A program made the position numbers and the translations under genes. From contig CM075942.1 in NCBI GenBank assembly GCA_038030265.1, forward strand, positions 45,164,751 to 45,228,750: DNA of 64,000 nucleotides. The letters run 5' to 3'. Origin of the DNA: Corythucha ciliata (taxonomy: Eukaryota > Arthropoda > Insecta > Hemiptera > Tingidae). The notes beneath the pieces are model-generated. The model was not told where the DNA came from. It ran no database searches and saw only the letters and a list, made by a program, of their open reading frames with translations. Shown here piece by piece: positions 46,712 to 56,258 of this stretch; the first letter of the stretch is position 1, and each line of letters begins with the position of its first letter.

Positions 46712-46915
46712 GCCCCCAGTACCGATGAGAACCGTGAGGGTGAAACGGTGCCTGGGGATGTAGTTGTGGCTGGGCGCCACGACCGAGTTCATTACTGAAC
46801 GATGAAGATACTCCGTTCAATAGCCGGGCAGAGAACAGGACTGAGTAGCACTGGTGGCTGAAGGTCTGAAGTCGAAACAGAGACTGAACCTCGCTCTAGG
46901 TGCAGTTTTTCGCTA
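46712..46915 (+). repeat. Dispersed repeat F, copy 2, with hammerhead-like core
   Basis: 46,712-46,760 folds as a CCCCAG/CTGGGG stem enclosing GATGAG, a short CCGTGAGGG hairpin, and GAAAC. These words resemble half of a hammerhead ribozyme core (CUGAUGAG...GAAAC), but the U of CUGA is C here and stem I is missing. The second half (46,845-46,912) has GGCTGAAGGTCTGA, TCGAAACAGAGACTG and GTGCAGTTTTTCG, shared with 870-975 and in part with 55,022-55,050. Confidence 0.5.
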
Positions 46916-47018
46916 TTGTTTCGTGGGTCCTGCCCCCAAACATCTTCATTGTTCAGTATTCTCTACAACTATCTTGAAGAGAGTGTTTTTCTATAGGATG
47001 AACCGTTTACAACATTTA

Positions 47019-47429
47019 AGTTTTGTTCCGACAGCAGCCTGTCGGGAAAAGTGCATTTCATTCATGCGACAATCGAGTCAAAACTCATAAGTTAGAACGA
47101 TATCAATAAATTAAAATTGACATTTAGGCCGTGGTATAGAAAGTCAAAATCATAAAATCGTGTTTCTTTTTACCGCAGGCCCCTTTTTTGGCACCAACTG
47201 AGGGGGAAAAAAATGATGAAAATGAAAAATGAAACAGAGTCGGTTCGGTTGCCCATACGATATGGGAAGGCGGACTCTTGTTAAAGGAGTTATTTACAAT
47301 TAAAATCTTTATCCCGGCCTAAATTTCATTCAAAATTGATTGATATCGTTCTAACATATGAGTTTTGACTCGATTGTCACATGAATGAAATGCACTTTTC
47401 CCGACAGGCTGCTGTCGGAACAAAACTTT
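47019..47429. mobile_element. MITE-like element with about 112-bp inverted arms
   Basis: Left arm 47,019-47,131 and right arm 47,315-47,429 are inverted: ends AGTTTTGTTCCGACAGCAGC, then GTGCATTTCATTCATG, GAGTCAAAACTCATA and GTTAGAACGATATCAAT. About 180 bp of single-copy sequence lies between them. A related fragment (GAATGAAATGCACT with CCGACCGCCAGCTGCCGG) occurs at 53,049-53,088. No coding potential. Target duplication not determined. Confidence 0.8.
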
Positions 47430-47829
47430 TTTCAGATTACGTTAATTTTCAGATCAGTTACATTAGGTTAAATGGTATGTCACAATTTCACCATTGCGGA
47501 ATGCGAAGTGCCTGGGTTCGAATCCGAAACAATTTTTAAAAAAATTTTTTTTTTTTTCCTCCTTTTTGGCCCACCTCAGTATTTTTACTCAAGATTTATT
47601 AGGCTGTAGGCCAATCAAATAAAAGAGACGGCTCAAAACACAATGTCAATGCACTGTTTCGGTAATTGGGTGGTCCAGTAAGGCATAGCGTTGATTTAAT
47701 TGCTCCCCTCCGCCATATCAAAGGATTTGGTTCACTAGGGTCTCATACGAAAGCGCGTTCATTTTTCATTACTCGAGTCAATTTTGGGGGCAATTGCAGC
47801 AACAGCCGTGCGGTAGCGAATTTTCAACT
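47430..47829. other. No gene; degenerate tRNA-like B box
   Basis: GGTTCGAATCC at about 47,515-47,525 followed by a T run looks like an internal pol III box and terminator, but no cloverleaf can be formed. The remainder is unique sequence. Confidence 0.3.
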
Positions 47830-47990
47830 AATTCAAACCCCTCTTTCACACCGTTCCATTGGACCGATTCATCTGGATCACGAACTCGTCCGAGATATTC
47901 ACGCTATTGATTTTTAGACCAAATTTGGTTGCCCTAAGTCAAAAATTGCGACCGTGATCGTGCTAACAAGCGAGGGACCATATATATGTA
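47830..47990 (-). repeat. Older outer inverted repeat, left arm
   Basis: Read on the minus strand, this resembles 52,405-52,565: CTTGTTAGCACGAT, a TTTGG...AAAAATCA stretch, and AATCGGTC followed by an AGGGGTTTGAA/AGGGGTTGAAA region. The match is diverged and gapped, much weaker than the arms of the elements it encloses. It suggests that the mariner-type elements inserted into the loop of an existing inverted repeat. Confidence 0.45.
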
Positions 47991-48639
47991 TATATACAGG
48001 GTGTTCATAAATTACCTCGACAGAGAAAGTATGGTGATAGTACACCTCATTTGTGATTGAAATTGCTATTTGAGGTTTTTTGGAATTCCTCTTGGTTTTC
48101 GAGATATCGTCAATTTCATGTTTTTTTGGTGGCCCTCTGTTTTTTTTCGACAAGTGACTAGTACGGCATCACCAACAGGTGCTAGACTAAAAGTAAATAG
48201 CTCATTGAAAAGAGCACAAAATTTTCTTCATTATTGGTCCTCTACTCAATAAAACTACACCAAGGCCCTAGCCGCTAGGGCATGAGATATCCGAAGGAAA
48301 CTCGTTATTCGCATTTCTGCCCAATTTTCATAAGCGATTTTCACCATTTCGTCAAAGGAAAATATTTTTTTGCATTCATAGGGAAAACTTCCTCATGATG
48401 TTAGCTTTCCAATGACGTACAACAGGTCCCAGTTTTCACCATCTAGTGAAGAGGTAGAAGCAATAAACGAGTCCAAAACTGAAAAATAACCCGCAATGAG
48501 GACCCTTTGAATGAGGTAAAACCAGCTCTGATTATTCGTTTCCAACGGATGAGACATACGGGTTCAAGCGGTCAGCTAAATCTATCGCTAATTTACGTTG
48601 GTTAGTTGAAATTGGGTGGTGGTGAAGCTTAAAATATCG

Positions 48640-48996
48640 TCAGAGGATTGGGCTTCATGGACCAGTGGTCACCCTGACCCGCAACCCACGAACGCGAAAA
48701 TCGAATGCAAAAATCGGCCCTCCGCACATCTGCATTAGATGCACGTTGCACCTCCAGTCGCCGCCTCTGGATTTCCTCGCACGATTCTGGAGTAAGAATG
48801 ATTCTCAAGCTCCTCTCTGGGGCTTCTCGGGAAAAAATGCCGCTAGCGGGATCCAAGGACGATGAATAAGAAATAACACTATCCCGTCCTAGCAACCGCA
48901 TCTTGTGGCATTTTCACACGGTTTCGTAATACGGCCCCTGGTCGCAACTGGTTGTTGGTAGACCAGCTTTAGATGACCTAGTAAATAAAAATCCAT
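48640..48996 (-). pseudogene. Transposase C-terminal fragment, left half
   Basis: On the minus strand from 48,996: MDFYLLGHLKLVYQQPVATR, the block that follows the last catalytic Asp in this transposase family (usually DFFLWGHLK..VY). Then an unrelated stretch of about 100 bases, and then LTPESCEEIQRRRLEVQ with RRADFCI, resembling the RRAELCI end of the transposase at 51.7 kb. N-terminal helix-turn-helix and catalytic Asp residues are absent, so it cannot work. Confidence 0.65.
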
Positions 48997-49083
48997 GGGT
49001 GGTTGGGGGTCAGGACAGGACTTTTCGGTGAGCACCTTACTGGTCCATGAAGCCTTGAGCATGAAGATTTACATCGGCGAGTA

Positions 49084-49341
49084 GTGCATTGTCCTGACAA
49101 CAAACCACCCTTGGATTTTTATTTATTAGGTCATCTAAAACTGGTCTACCAAAAACCAGTTGCGACCAGAAAGGAGCTTGAGAATCGTACGTATTCGAGA
49201 ATCGTGCGAGTAAATCCAGAGGCGATGACTGGAGGATTTTTGCATTCGACAACAAGGAGAAAACCTAGAATCCCAGAAAAATCCATGGCGGGTGGACCAC
49301 CTTACTGGTCCATGAAGCCCAATCCTCTAACGATATTTTAA
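49084..49341 (+). pseudogene. Transposase C-terminal fragment, right half
   Basis: Mirror of the left fragment: PPLDFYLLGHLKLVYQKPV, then ATRKELENR, then a diverged tail lacking the RRA.CI motif. The frame runs to 49,341 into the terminal repeat. The DFYLLGHLK block is exactly the piece missing from the transposase of the neighbouring element. Confidence 0.65.
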
Positions 49342-49977
49342 GCTTCACCACCACCCAATTTCAACTCACCAACGTAAATTAGCGATAGATTTAGCTGACC
49401 GCTTGAACCCGTATGTCTCATCCGTTGGAAACGAGTAATCAGAGCTGGTTTTACCTCATTCAAAGGGTCCTCATTGCGGGTTATTTTTCAGTTTTGGACT
49501 CGTTTATTGCTTCTACCTCTTCACTAGATGGTGAAAACTGGTAACTGTTGTACGTCATTGGAAAGCTAACATCATGAGGAAGTTTTCCCTATGAATGCAA
49601 AAAAATATTTTCCTTTGACGAAATGGTGAAAATCGCTTATGAAAATTGGGCAGAAATGCGAATAACGAGTTTCCTTCGGATATCTCATGCCCTAGCGGCT
49701 AGGGCCTTGGTGTAGTTTTATTGAGTAGAGGACCAATAATGAAGAAAATTTTTTGCTCTTTTCAATGAGCTATCTACTTTTAGTCTAGCACCTGTTGGTG
49801 ATGCCGTACTAGTCACTTGTCAAAAAAAAACAGAGGGTCACCAAAAAAACACGAAATTGACGATATATCGAAAACCAAGAGGAATTCCAAAAAACTTCAA
49901 ATAGTAATTTCGATCACAAATGAGGTGTACTATCACCATACTTTCTCTGTCGAGGTAATTTATGAACACCCTGTATA

Positions 49978-52402
49978 CAGGGTGTTTCTGAAATGGATGT
50001 CAATATTTGGGCTGGTGATTCTGCGTCACAAATGCGTCAAAAAAAGTCATATTGACCCTAGTCCGATTCCTAATAGTTTCCGAGATATTCACGAATTTAG
50101 TAGTTTTCAAAATGACCTTGTTTTCTTGAAGAAAATCATCCGTACCTTAGCAACCAGATGAGCCACGTCAAATCTGATGACACCGTTGGAAAGGCCAGAC
50201 TTTTTTCGACGCCGTTCAGTGTTATTTGCTTCAATGTCGCCCACTCCTGCTGATAAAATCAGAGTCAAACTTGAAATTGCTTTTAATGTTACCAATGCTG
50301 ACTTGGTTTTGAAGTCGATTTTCTCAGCAACAAGTGGTTTCCAAGATGACCTTTTTTCAGAAATGTTGGCGCATGGTGTCAGCATCATTATGGTATTTTG
50401 ACATCACCTTCCATCTCGGATATTTTTTCGATTATTCCAAAATGATTGCTGAAAAATCCGTTTTAGTGCTCTTAACTCAAACAGTCTTTCTTCACGAATA
50501 ACTCGAGAAAAAACATGATGAATGTTTGCCATCCATTCTTGACTAAAAAAGACCTTTGAAAGTGAACATTTTCCAATGATGAAGGACTCAACTGTGCTGA
50601 CACAGTAGGTGGTGATACAGAACAAGTGGTAATTTAGGCCTATAAGGAAATGTTCTTATTAATCGTTGAATGGTGACGTCATGATAAGCATCAGATGCAG
50701 CATTGTTCCGCAACATGACAGCCAATACATGAAAGGGTTGTACCTCTCTACATTGCATAACACTATCCATATTCAAAGCGAATATTGTTTAAATGGATGC
50801 GTTTTCAAACGGTGAATTTTGCGACATGCACTTCGTGTATGGACGTGCGGGAGGAAGTGCATTAGCTGCTAGTCGCATGTATCGAGAGATGTATCCTCAT
50901 CGACGCCAACCCGATAGAAGAGTTTTTTCGTCGATTCATCGTCGTCTTGGAGAGAATGGCTCTTTTACGGTACCTTCAGCTGATCGAGGCCGGGAAAGGT
51001 CAGTATTGACAGCCGACGTCTGGCAGTAGTCGCGGAAGACCAGACTCTGTGCACGCGTGAAATCGGACAGTTGATGGGGCTCAGTCACTCAATGGTATGG
51101 AAAGTACTAAGTCGCGAGGGCCCTCATCCGTACCATTTGCAACGCGTGCATGCCTTGTTACCTACTGACCACGAGTATTTTTTTGCCGTTGGCTACGGCA
51201 AAAAATTAGAGAATCGAGAAATTTTACAAAAAACGTTTTATTTACGGACGAAGCTTGCTTCGGGCGTGACGGAATCGTAAATTTCCACAACAATCATAGG
51301 TGGCAGGAGGACAACCCTCACGCTTACTTTGAAAGCAGGCACCAGCAACAATTTTCTTTGAATGTGTGGCTGGGGATTCTCGGGACGACAATCGTTGGTC
51401 CACACTTTTTGCCACCGAGGCTGACTGGTGAAATCTACAGAGATTTTCTGGAGGAAATTCTCCATGCTGTTTTGATGGAGGACATACCACTGGCCACTCG
51501 TGCAAGAATGTGGTTTATGCATGACGGAGCCCCTCCTCATTACAATAGACTAGCTCGTGGTTACCTCGACGAGGCGTATGGCAATAGATGGATCGGGAGA
51601 GGAGGCCCTGTTGCATGGCCACCAAGATCACCAGACCTCAACCCTCTGGACTGAGGCAGAGAATCTTGGATGCTTGTGATGAAATCCGACGCGACCATAA
51701 TGTCCTTTCAAATGTCCACCAGTCGTTGACCAGGAGAGCAGAGTTATGCATAAGAGTAGGAGGAACGCAGTTCGAATTTCTCCTGTAAATAGGAACACTT
51801 AATAAAAAATGTTTTTTTCTTCGAACTCTTTAATTAGTGAAGAATGGATGGCAAACATTCATCACGTTTTTTCTCGAGTCATTCGTGAAGAAAGACTGTT
51901 TGAGTTTTGAGCACTAAAACGGATTTTTCAGCAATCATTTTGGAATAATCGAAAAAATATCCGAGATGGAAGGTGATGTCAAAATACCATAATGATGCTG
52001 ACACCATGCGCCAACTTTTCTGAAAAAAGGTCATCTTGGAAACCACTTGTTGCTGAGAAAATCGACTTCAAAACCTAGTCAGCATTGGTAACATTAAAAG
52101 CAATTTCAAGTTTGAGTCTGATTTTATCAGCAGGAGTGGGCGACATTGAAGCAAATAACACTGAACGGCGTCGAAAAAAGTCTGGCCTTTCCAACGGTGT
52201 CATCAGATTTGACGTGGCTCATCTGGTTGCTAAGGTACGGATGATTTTCTTCAAGAAAACAAGGTCATTTTGAAAACTACTAAATTCGTGAATATCTCGA
52301 AAACTATTAGGAATCGGACTAGGGTCAATATGACTTTTTTTGACGCATTTGTGACGCAGAATCACCAACCCAAATATTGACATCCATTTCAGAAACACCC
52401 TG
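49978..52402 (+). mobile_element. IS630/Tc1-mariner element with long terminal inverted repeats
   Basis: Ends CAGGGTGTTTCTGAAATGG and complement, flanked by TA (49,976-49,977 and 52,403-52,404). Arms 49,978-50,550 and 51,833-52,402, about 570 bp, are nearly identical. Total 2,425 bp. It starts two bases after the TA that follows the palindromic element, so the junction reads CACCCTG-TATA-CAGGGTG. The transposase gene lies between the arms. Arms this long are unusual for mariner-type elements, which commonly have 20-30 bp, though some Tc elements have several hundred. Confidence 0.9.
50793..51788 (+). pseudogene. Mariner-type transposase, frameshifted
   Basis: The enzyme would cut and join element ends at TA. 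N-terminal DNA-binding part at 50,793-51,029: FSNGEFCDMHFVYGRAGG, then AASRMYREMYPHRRQP. A stop and frame change follow. 51,071-51,170 has SHSMVWKVLSREGPHPYHLQ. The catalytic part is spread over other frames: FTDEACF near 51,245 (first Asp), MHDGAPPHYN near 51,520 (second), and WPPRSPDLNPLD near 51,640 (third). I count 36 residues between the second and third Asp. The frame stops at LD; the usual following FFLWGHLK..VY block is deleted, and the C-terminus resumes in another frame with ILDACDEIRR and RRAELCIRVGG to 51,788. Inactive, but all three catalytic Asp survive. Confidence 0.9.
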
Positions 52403-52404
52403 TA

Positions 52405-52565
52405 TTTATGGCCGTTTTCTTGTTAGCACGATAACTCTCGTAGAAGTTAATTTAGCCGAACGTGGTTTGGCACAAAAATCAGAAGCCATAAGACCCCGGT
52501 CGGTATTGCATTTGGGCCAAATCGGTCAAGGTGGAGGGGGGAAAATAGGGGTTGAAATGGTCAAA
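52405..52565 (+). repeat. Older outer inverted repeat, right arm
   Basis: Diverged counterpart of 47,830-47,990; see that entry. It begins one base after the TA that bounds the second mariner-type element. Confidence 0.45.
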
Positions 52566-53160
52566 TATCACTAAAAATCACCAGTTGATTCTAGAAGCAT
52601 CATATTCAGTACGAATACTCCATGTTAGAGTAGCCTTCGATTCCCATTTTAATTTTTCGAAAAAGTCAAGGTGGTGGGGGTGGTCCTTCCGGTGTGGAAG
52701 TGTGAAAATAGCGTTGAACTTCACTAGTTCATCTTAGCGCTCTAAAATTCGACTCAATAATTTAATGCACCCTAAGCCCTGGGTTCCATTGAGATTTATC
52801 GAAAACTTTGATGGGGGGGGGGGTGAAATAGGGAATGAAATTTCAAAAAAATCGCTTAAATTCACACGTTTAGGTATTATAAAATACGGCACAAAAATTT
52901 AATATAACAAAGCCCTTGGAAAACTACCGACACTTTTCGACATTTTTGAAGATAGGGGGGTGAAAATAGAGGAAGAAGTTCGGCTTAATGAAACTAATTA
53001 TGGTATCAAAATTATTACTTCTGGGACGGCTTAGTGTATCCGTATACGGAATGAAATGCACTCTTTCCGACCGCCAGCTGCCGGAGCGATTTTTTTTTTT
53101 TTTTTTTTACATTGTTTTTGACGTTGCCTTGAAACTTCTTCGCGTTGCTTTGGCAATAAA
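52566..53160. other. Degenerate long-period repeat and MITE fragment
   Basis: G-rich blocks of the form GGTGGAGGGGGGAAAATAG recur near 52,529, 52,670, 52,812 and 52,957, roughly 140 bp apart, each followed by TGAAA. This suggests an old tandem repeat continuing from the outer inverted repeat. 53,049-53,088 matches the arm of the MITE at 47.0 kb. Confidence 0.45.
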
Positions 53161-53668
53161 GGGTACCCCGCATTAAAAGGGGTCAAAAGTCCCTTAACCG
53201 GGATTTTTTCGGAAGCAGGCGTTGATCATTTGGGACCAAAAAAGAAAATTTTTACCGAAGCGCGTTTGTCCAGAATGGGTTTTCTTACCGAATTTTCGTC
53301 ATAAACGTCGTTTTTTGGCCATTATTTATTATTTATTTTTCCTGAAAACAGATTCGCAGGAATCTCGTTCCCACTCCCAAATTAAGCTTCAATACTAATA
53401 GTAGACCAAAAAAAATAATTTTGGGGTCATTTAAAAGGGTGTTCATTTATCGAAAATCGCTCAAAAAGGCATAAAATGCCCGTTTTCCGCCGATTTTAGG
53501 AATTTAAAAAAACATGCAGGCTGGATATTTTTATCTTAGATTTACCTTATAGCAGTCTACTTTTATGAATTTTTTCAGAATTTTATCTTTGGTGCGTCAT
53601 CGTCAAAAAATCGAAAAACTAGAAAAGGGCCACATTACGGGGTACTTATACGCTGCTATTCCGAGTCC

Positions 53669-54297
53669 ATGATCTTCTTTTACCTGTCGTCTTATATTTT
53701 ATTTTGGAATCGTATAAAAACTAGTAGGCCAGTCAATATAAACATCAAACATCGCAAATATGCATGTAATTTTTTTTCTTTTTGCATGTTGTTAGGGCCA
53801 ATGAGAGTAGTTTATACTCAAGTTTGCAACCCTCAAAACCTTGTGCTCAACTCGTGGCACTCGAAAAACCAAGAAATTTCATCACTTTTTTCTCTTTTTT
53901 TAACAAAACTACCAGAAGAAAGCGCTTTTCGAGCAAGACCACAGTATACCTTGTTAAAGCCAACTAAATTTGCTACAATTAAAGCCCAGCCCGAGCATCC
54001 TGGGTCTGTTAGTTCAGGAAATACAACCAGTCAACAAAATACTTAATCTCGCCAAAAAGCGAGATTTTATTGGTATGGTAACTTTTCAAGACCCGTAGCA
54101 CTCAAATACCGGTGATTCGTACTTGGTTAAAAAAAATGAGAGAGGAGGTTGTACGTCCAAAATGCAACAAAAAATTTCCTATGTCCCAAGGTCAGATTTC
54201 GATTCCTAGCCGAGATAATCAATTTGTTGTTTTTAGCACATCACGGGTTTTCGCAACAAAAACAGGTGTAACATGGGAAGAAAGCGTCCTAGGTTAA
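53669..54297 (+). pseudogene. Unidentified open frames inside the 3.1-kb element, plus strand
   Basis: A 125-residue frame (53,669-54,046) starts in the left arm and ends QQNT. A 61-residue frame (54,112-54,297) contains VVRPKCNKKFPMSQG. They might be parts of one decayed protein. No domain was recognised. Confidence 0.25.
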
Positions 54298-54666
54298 ATC
54301 CAACGACACCACTGAAAAGAGCACCCTTTTTTCTGTGTTAGTAAAGACATTTTGTCCAATGATAGTGAAAGATCCTTTGAGTAAACTGGGAAAATATCAG
54401 GATATTTTAAAAAATGTCAGTTTTTGACAACTGTTCAAAGCTAGACTAAATTGGCCATGGTGCTCCCAGCGCCGGGCTAATTCCTCTAAAACTGAGTGAA
54501 GTAACTTAGTTTAATACTTCATGCTTATTTTACTCCTGTCCTTCGCAATGTTTTGAGAAAAATCCATTGTTATACCAAAAAATGAGGCAATTAAGCCCAT
54601 TTTGAGTGCCTACAAGAAGATCAAGAGCCATTACTAAAACTTTTTTTTCAGCTTAATTCACTTTTA

Positions 54667-55082
54667 CTACGCTAATCTATGAGGAAAGACAAATAAAAGT
54701 GGAATAAGCTGAAAAAAACATTCTTGGAATAGCTTTCGTATCTTTTTTTTTTCGTAGGAATCTTTGATCAAGGAGGAAAAGGATTCAATAAATGTAAATT
54801 TATTTACGATACATAACTGATGTAGTTGTTTTACTTTCATAATTGATGAGAAAGTACCATCGTATGCCAAGAAATTCATGAGAACCAGGTGTGCGAAACA
54901 GGACTGAGGATTTTGCGGGTATGTTGAATGATGGCGGTTAGACCATAAAATAACACGGTTGAATCATTTTCCTTCTTATTTGGTGAAAGTTCACCACGTA
55001 TAGTGCTGAAGACGTACAGTAGCTGAAGGTCTGAGGTCGAAATCTGACTGGACCGCAACCAACACCCATATTGTGCAATCAC
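54667..55082 (-). pseudogene. Unidentified adjoining open frames inside the 3.1-kb element, minus strand
   Basis: 55,082 to 54,876 (68 residues, containing SQISTSDLQLLYVFS) and 54,879 to 54,667 (70 residues, containing KLFQECFFQLIPLL) overlap by four bases in different frames, as if one frame had been shifted. Leucine- and phenylalanine-rich, no motif recognised. The upstream part overlaps a piece related to repeat F (55,022-55,050), which argues against a gene. Confidence 0.2.
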
Positions 55083-56258
55083 AAGATAGTCTGTTGTACG
55101 TCTAACCCCCTCCCAAACATCATTCTTAATCTTGGTTTAATTTTAATTTTTAATGGGGGAAGGGGGCAAACTTCAGACCCAGTTCCACCGTTTTCATACT
55201 TTCTGTAGCATGACCCCATCGTGTGAAAATAAAAACCTTCCTAAAATTGCTATAATTGCCCCTTGGTAACGCACATCTTTATGCAATCTTTATGCACATT
55301 TATAGTTCTTTTACTTTATGATTACTTTTGCAATCATAGCAAATGAGGCTTAATTGCCTCATATTAGTGCGTAGATTATAATAAATACCGGTTGCGATAC
55401 GTTTTTTAGTATTTTGTCTTGATAACTTTAGTTCACTCTCTTTGCATGAATGTCATAGACAATACGAGGGCATTTTTCTTATGAATTATGAAAAACAACT
55501 ATGACTGTCATGCATAGTAAATAAACTTACAATTATTGAACCATTTTCCTCCTTGATGAAAGATTCCTACGAAAAACATTCCCCTGTGCATTTCCATGCT
55601 GTAAATGACAGCTTCACTCTTACCTGGTGGATTCAACTGCAAATATCTCGATCTCTTTTCACCAGATTAAAATGACCATTGTACGAAAAAAATCTAGTTT
55701 TTATACGTTTCCAAAATAAAATATAAGACGACAGGTAAAAGAAGACCATGGACTTGGAATAGCAGCGTATAAGTACCCCGTAATGTGGCCCTTTTCTAGT
55801 TTTTCGATTTTTTGACGATGACGCACCAAAGATAAAATTCTGAAAAAATTCATGAAAGTAGACTGCTATAAGGTAAATCTAAGATAAAAATATCCAGCCT
55901 GCATGTTTTTTTAAATTCCTAAAATCGGCGGAAAACGGGCATTTTAGGCCTTTTTGAGCGATTTTCGATAAATGAACACACTTTTAAATGACCCCAAAAT
56001 TATTTTTTTTTGGTCTACTAGTAGTATTGAAGCTGAATTTGGGAGTGGGAACGAGATTCGTGCGAATCTGTTTTCAGGAAAAATAAATAATAAATAATGG
56101 CCAAAAAACGACGTTTTTGACGATAATTCGGTAAGAAAACCCATTTTGGACAAACGCGCTTCGGTAAAAATTTTCTTTTTTGGTCCCAAATGATTACCTC
56201 CTGCTTCCGAAAAAATCCCGGTTAAGGGACTTTTGACCCCCCTTAATGCGGGGTACCC

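Larger units (their letters stand above)
47997..49973. mobile_element. Palindromic IS630/Tc1-mariner element
   Basis: Ends CAGGGTGTTCATAAATTACC and its complement, flanked by TA (47,995-47,996 and 49,974-49,975). Left arm about 47,997-48,675 and right arm about 49,295-49,973 are nearly identical inverted copies. The inner part is also inverted, more loosely: both sides carry the same transposase 3' segment pointing outward, with a symmetry centre near 49,050 (GTCAGGAC/GTCCTGAC at 49,011 and 49,090). The left half holds about 100 extra bases (48,815-48,920). The element is thus two mirrored 3' halves and has no N-terminal transposase half. Confidence 0.85.
53161..56258. mobile_element. Unclassified transposon with about 570-bp inverted arms
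   Basis: Ends GGGTACCCCGCATTAA and complement. Left arm about 53,161-53,731 and right arm about 55,690-56,258 are nearly identical inverted copies, for example TTAACCGGGATTTTTTCGGA and TATCCAGCCTGCATG. The total is 3.1 kb. A/T triplets flank both ends (AAA, TTT), so an exact target duplication is not evident. The middle has a second inverted pair (54,747-54,812 and 55,508-55,577: CGTAGGAATCTTT, TCAAGGAGGAAAA). No DDE motif, helicase or polymerase motif was recognised, so the superfamily is unknown. Confidence 0.85.

Noticed and set aside
47460..47540. tRNA gene suggested by GGTTCGAATCC and a following T run
   Set aside because: The acceptor and T stems do not pair, and the A-box-like TAGGTTAAATGG is poorly placed. 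At most a decayed tRNA-derived SINE head.
50107..50388. Repeated small frames in the arms of the 2.4-kb mariner element (also at 52,085-52,273)
   Set aside because: They are mirror copies lying in the terminal inverted repeats and are unlike any transposase part.
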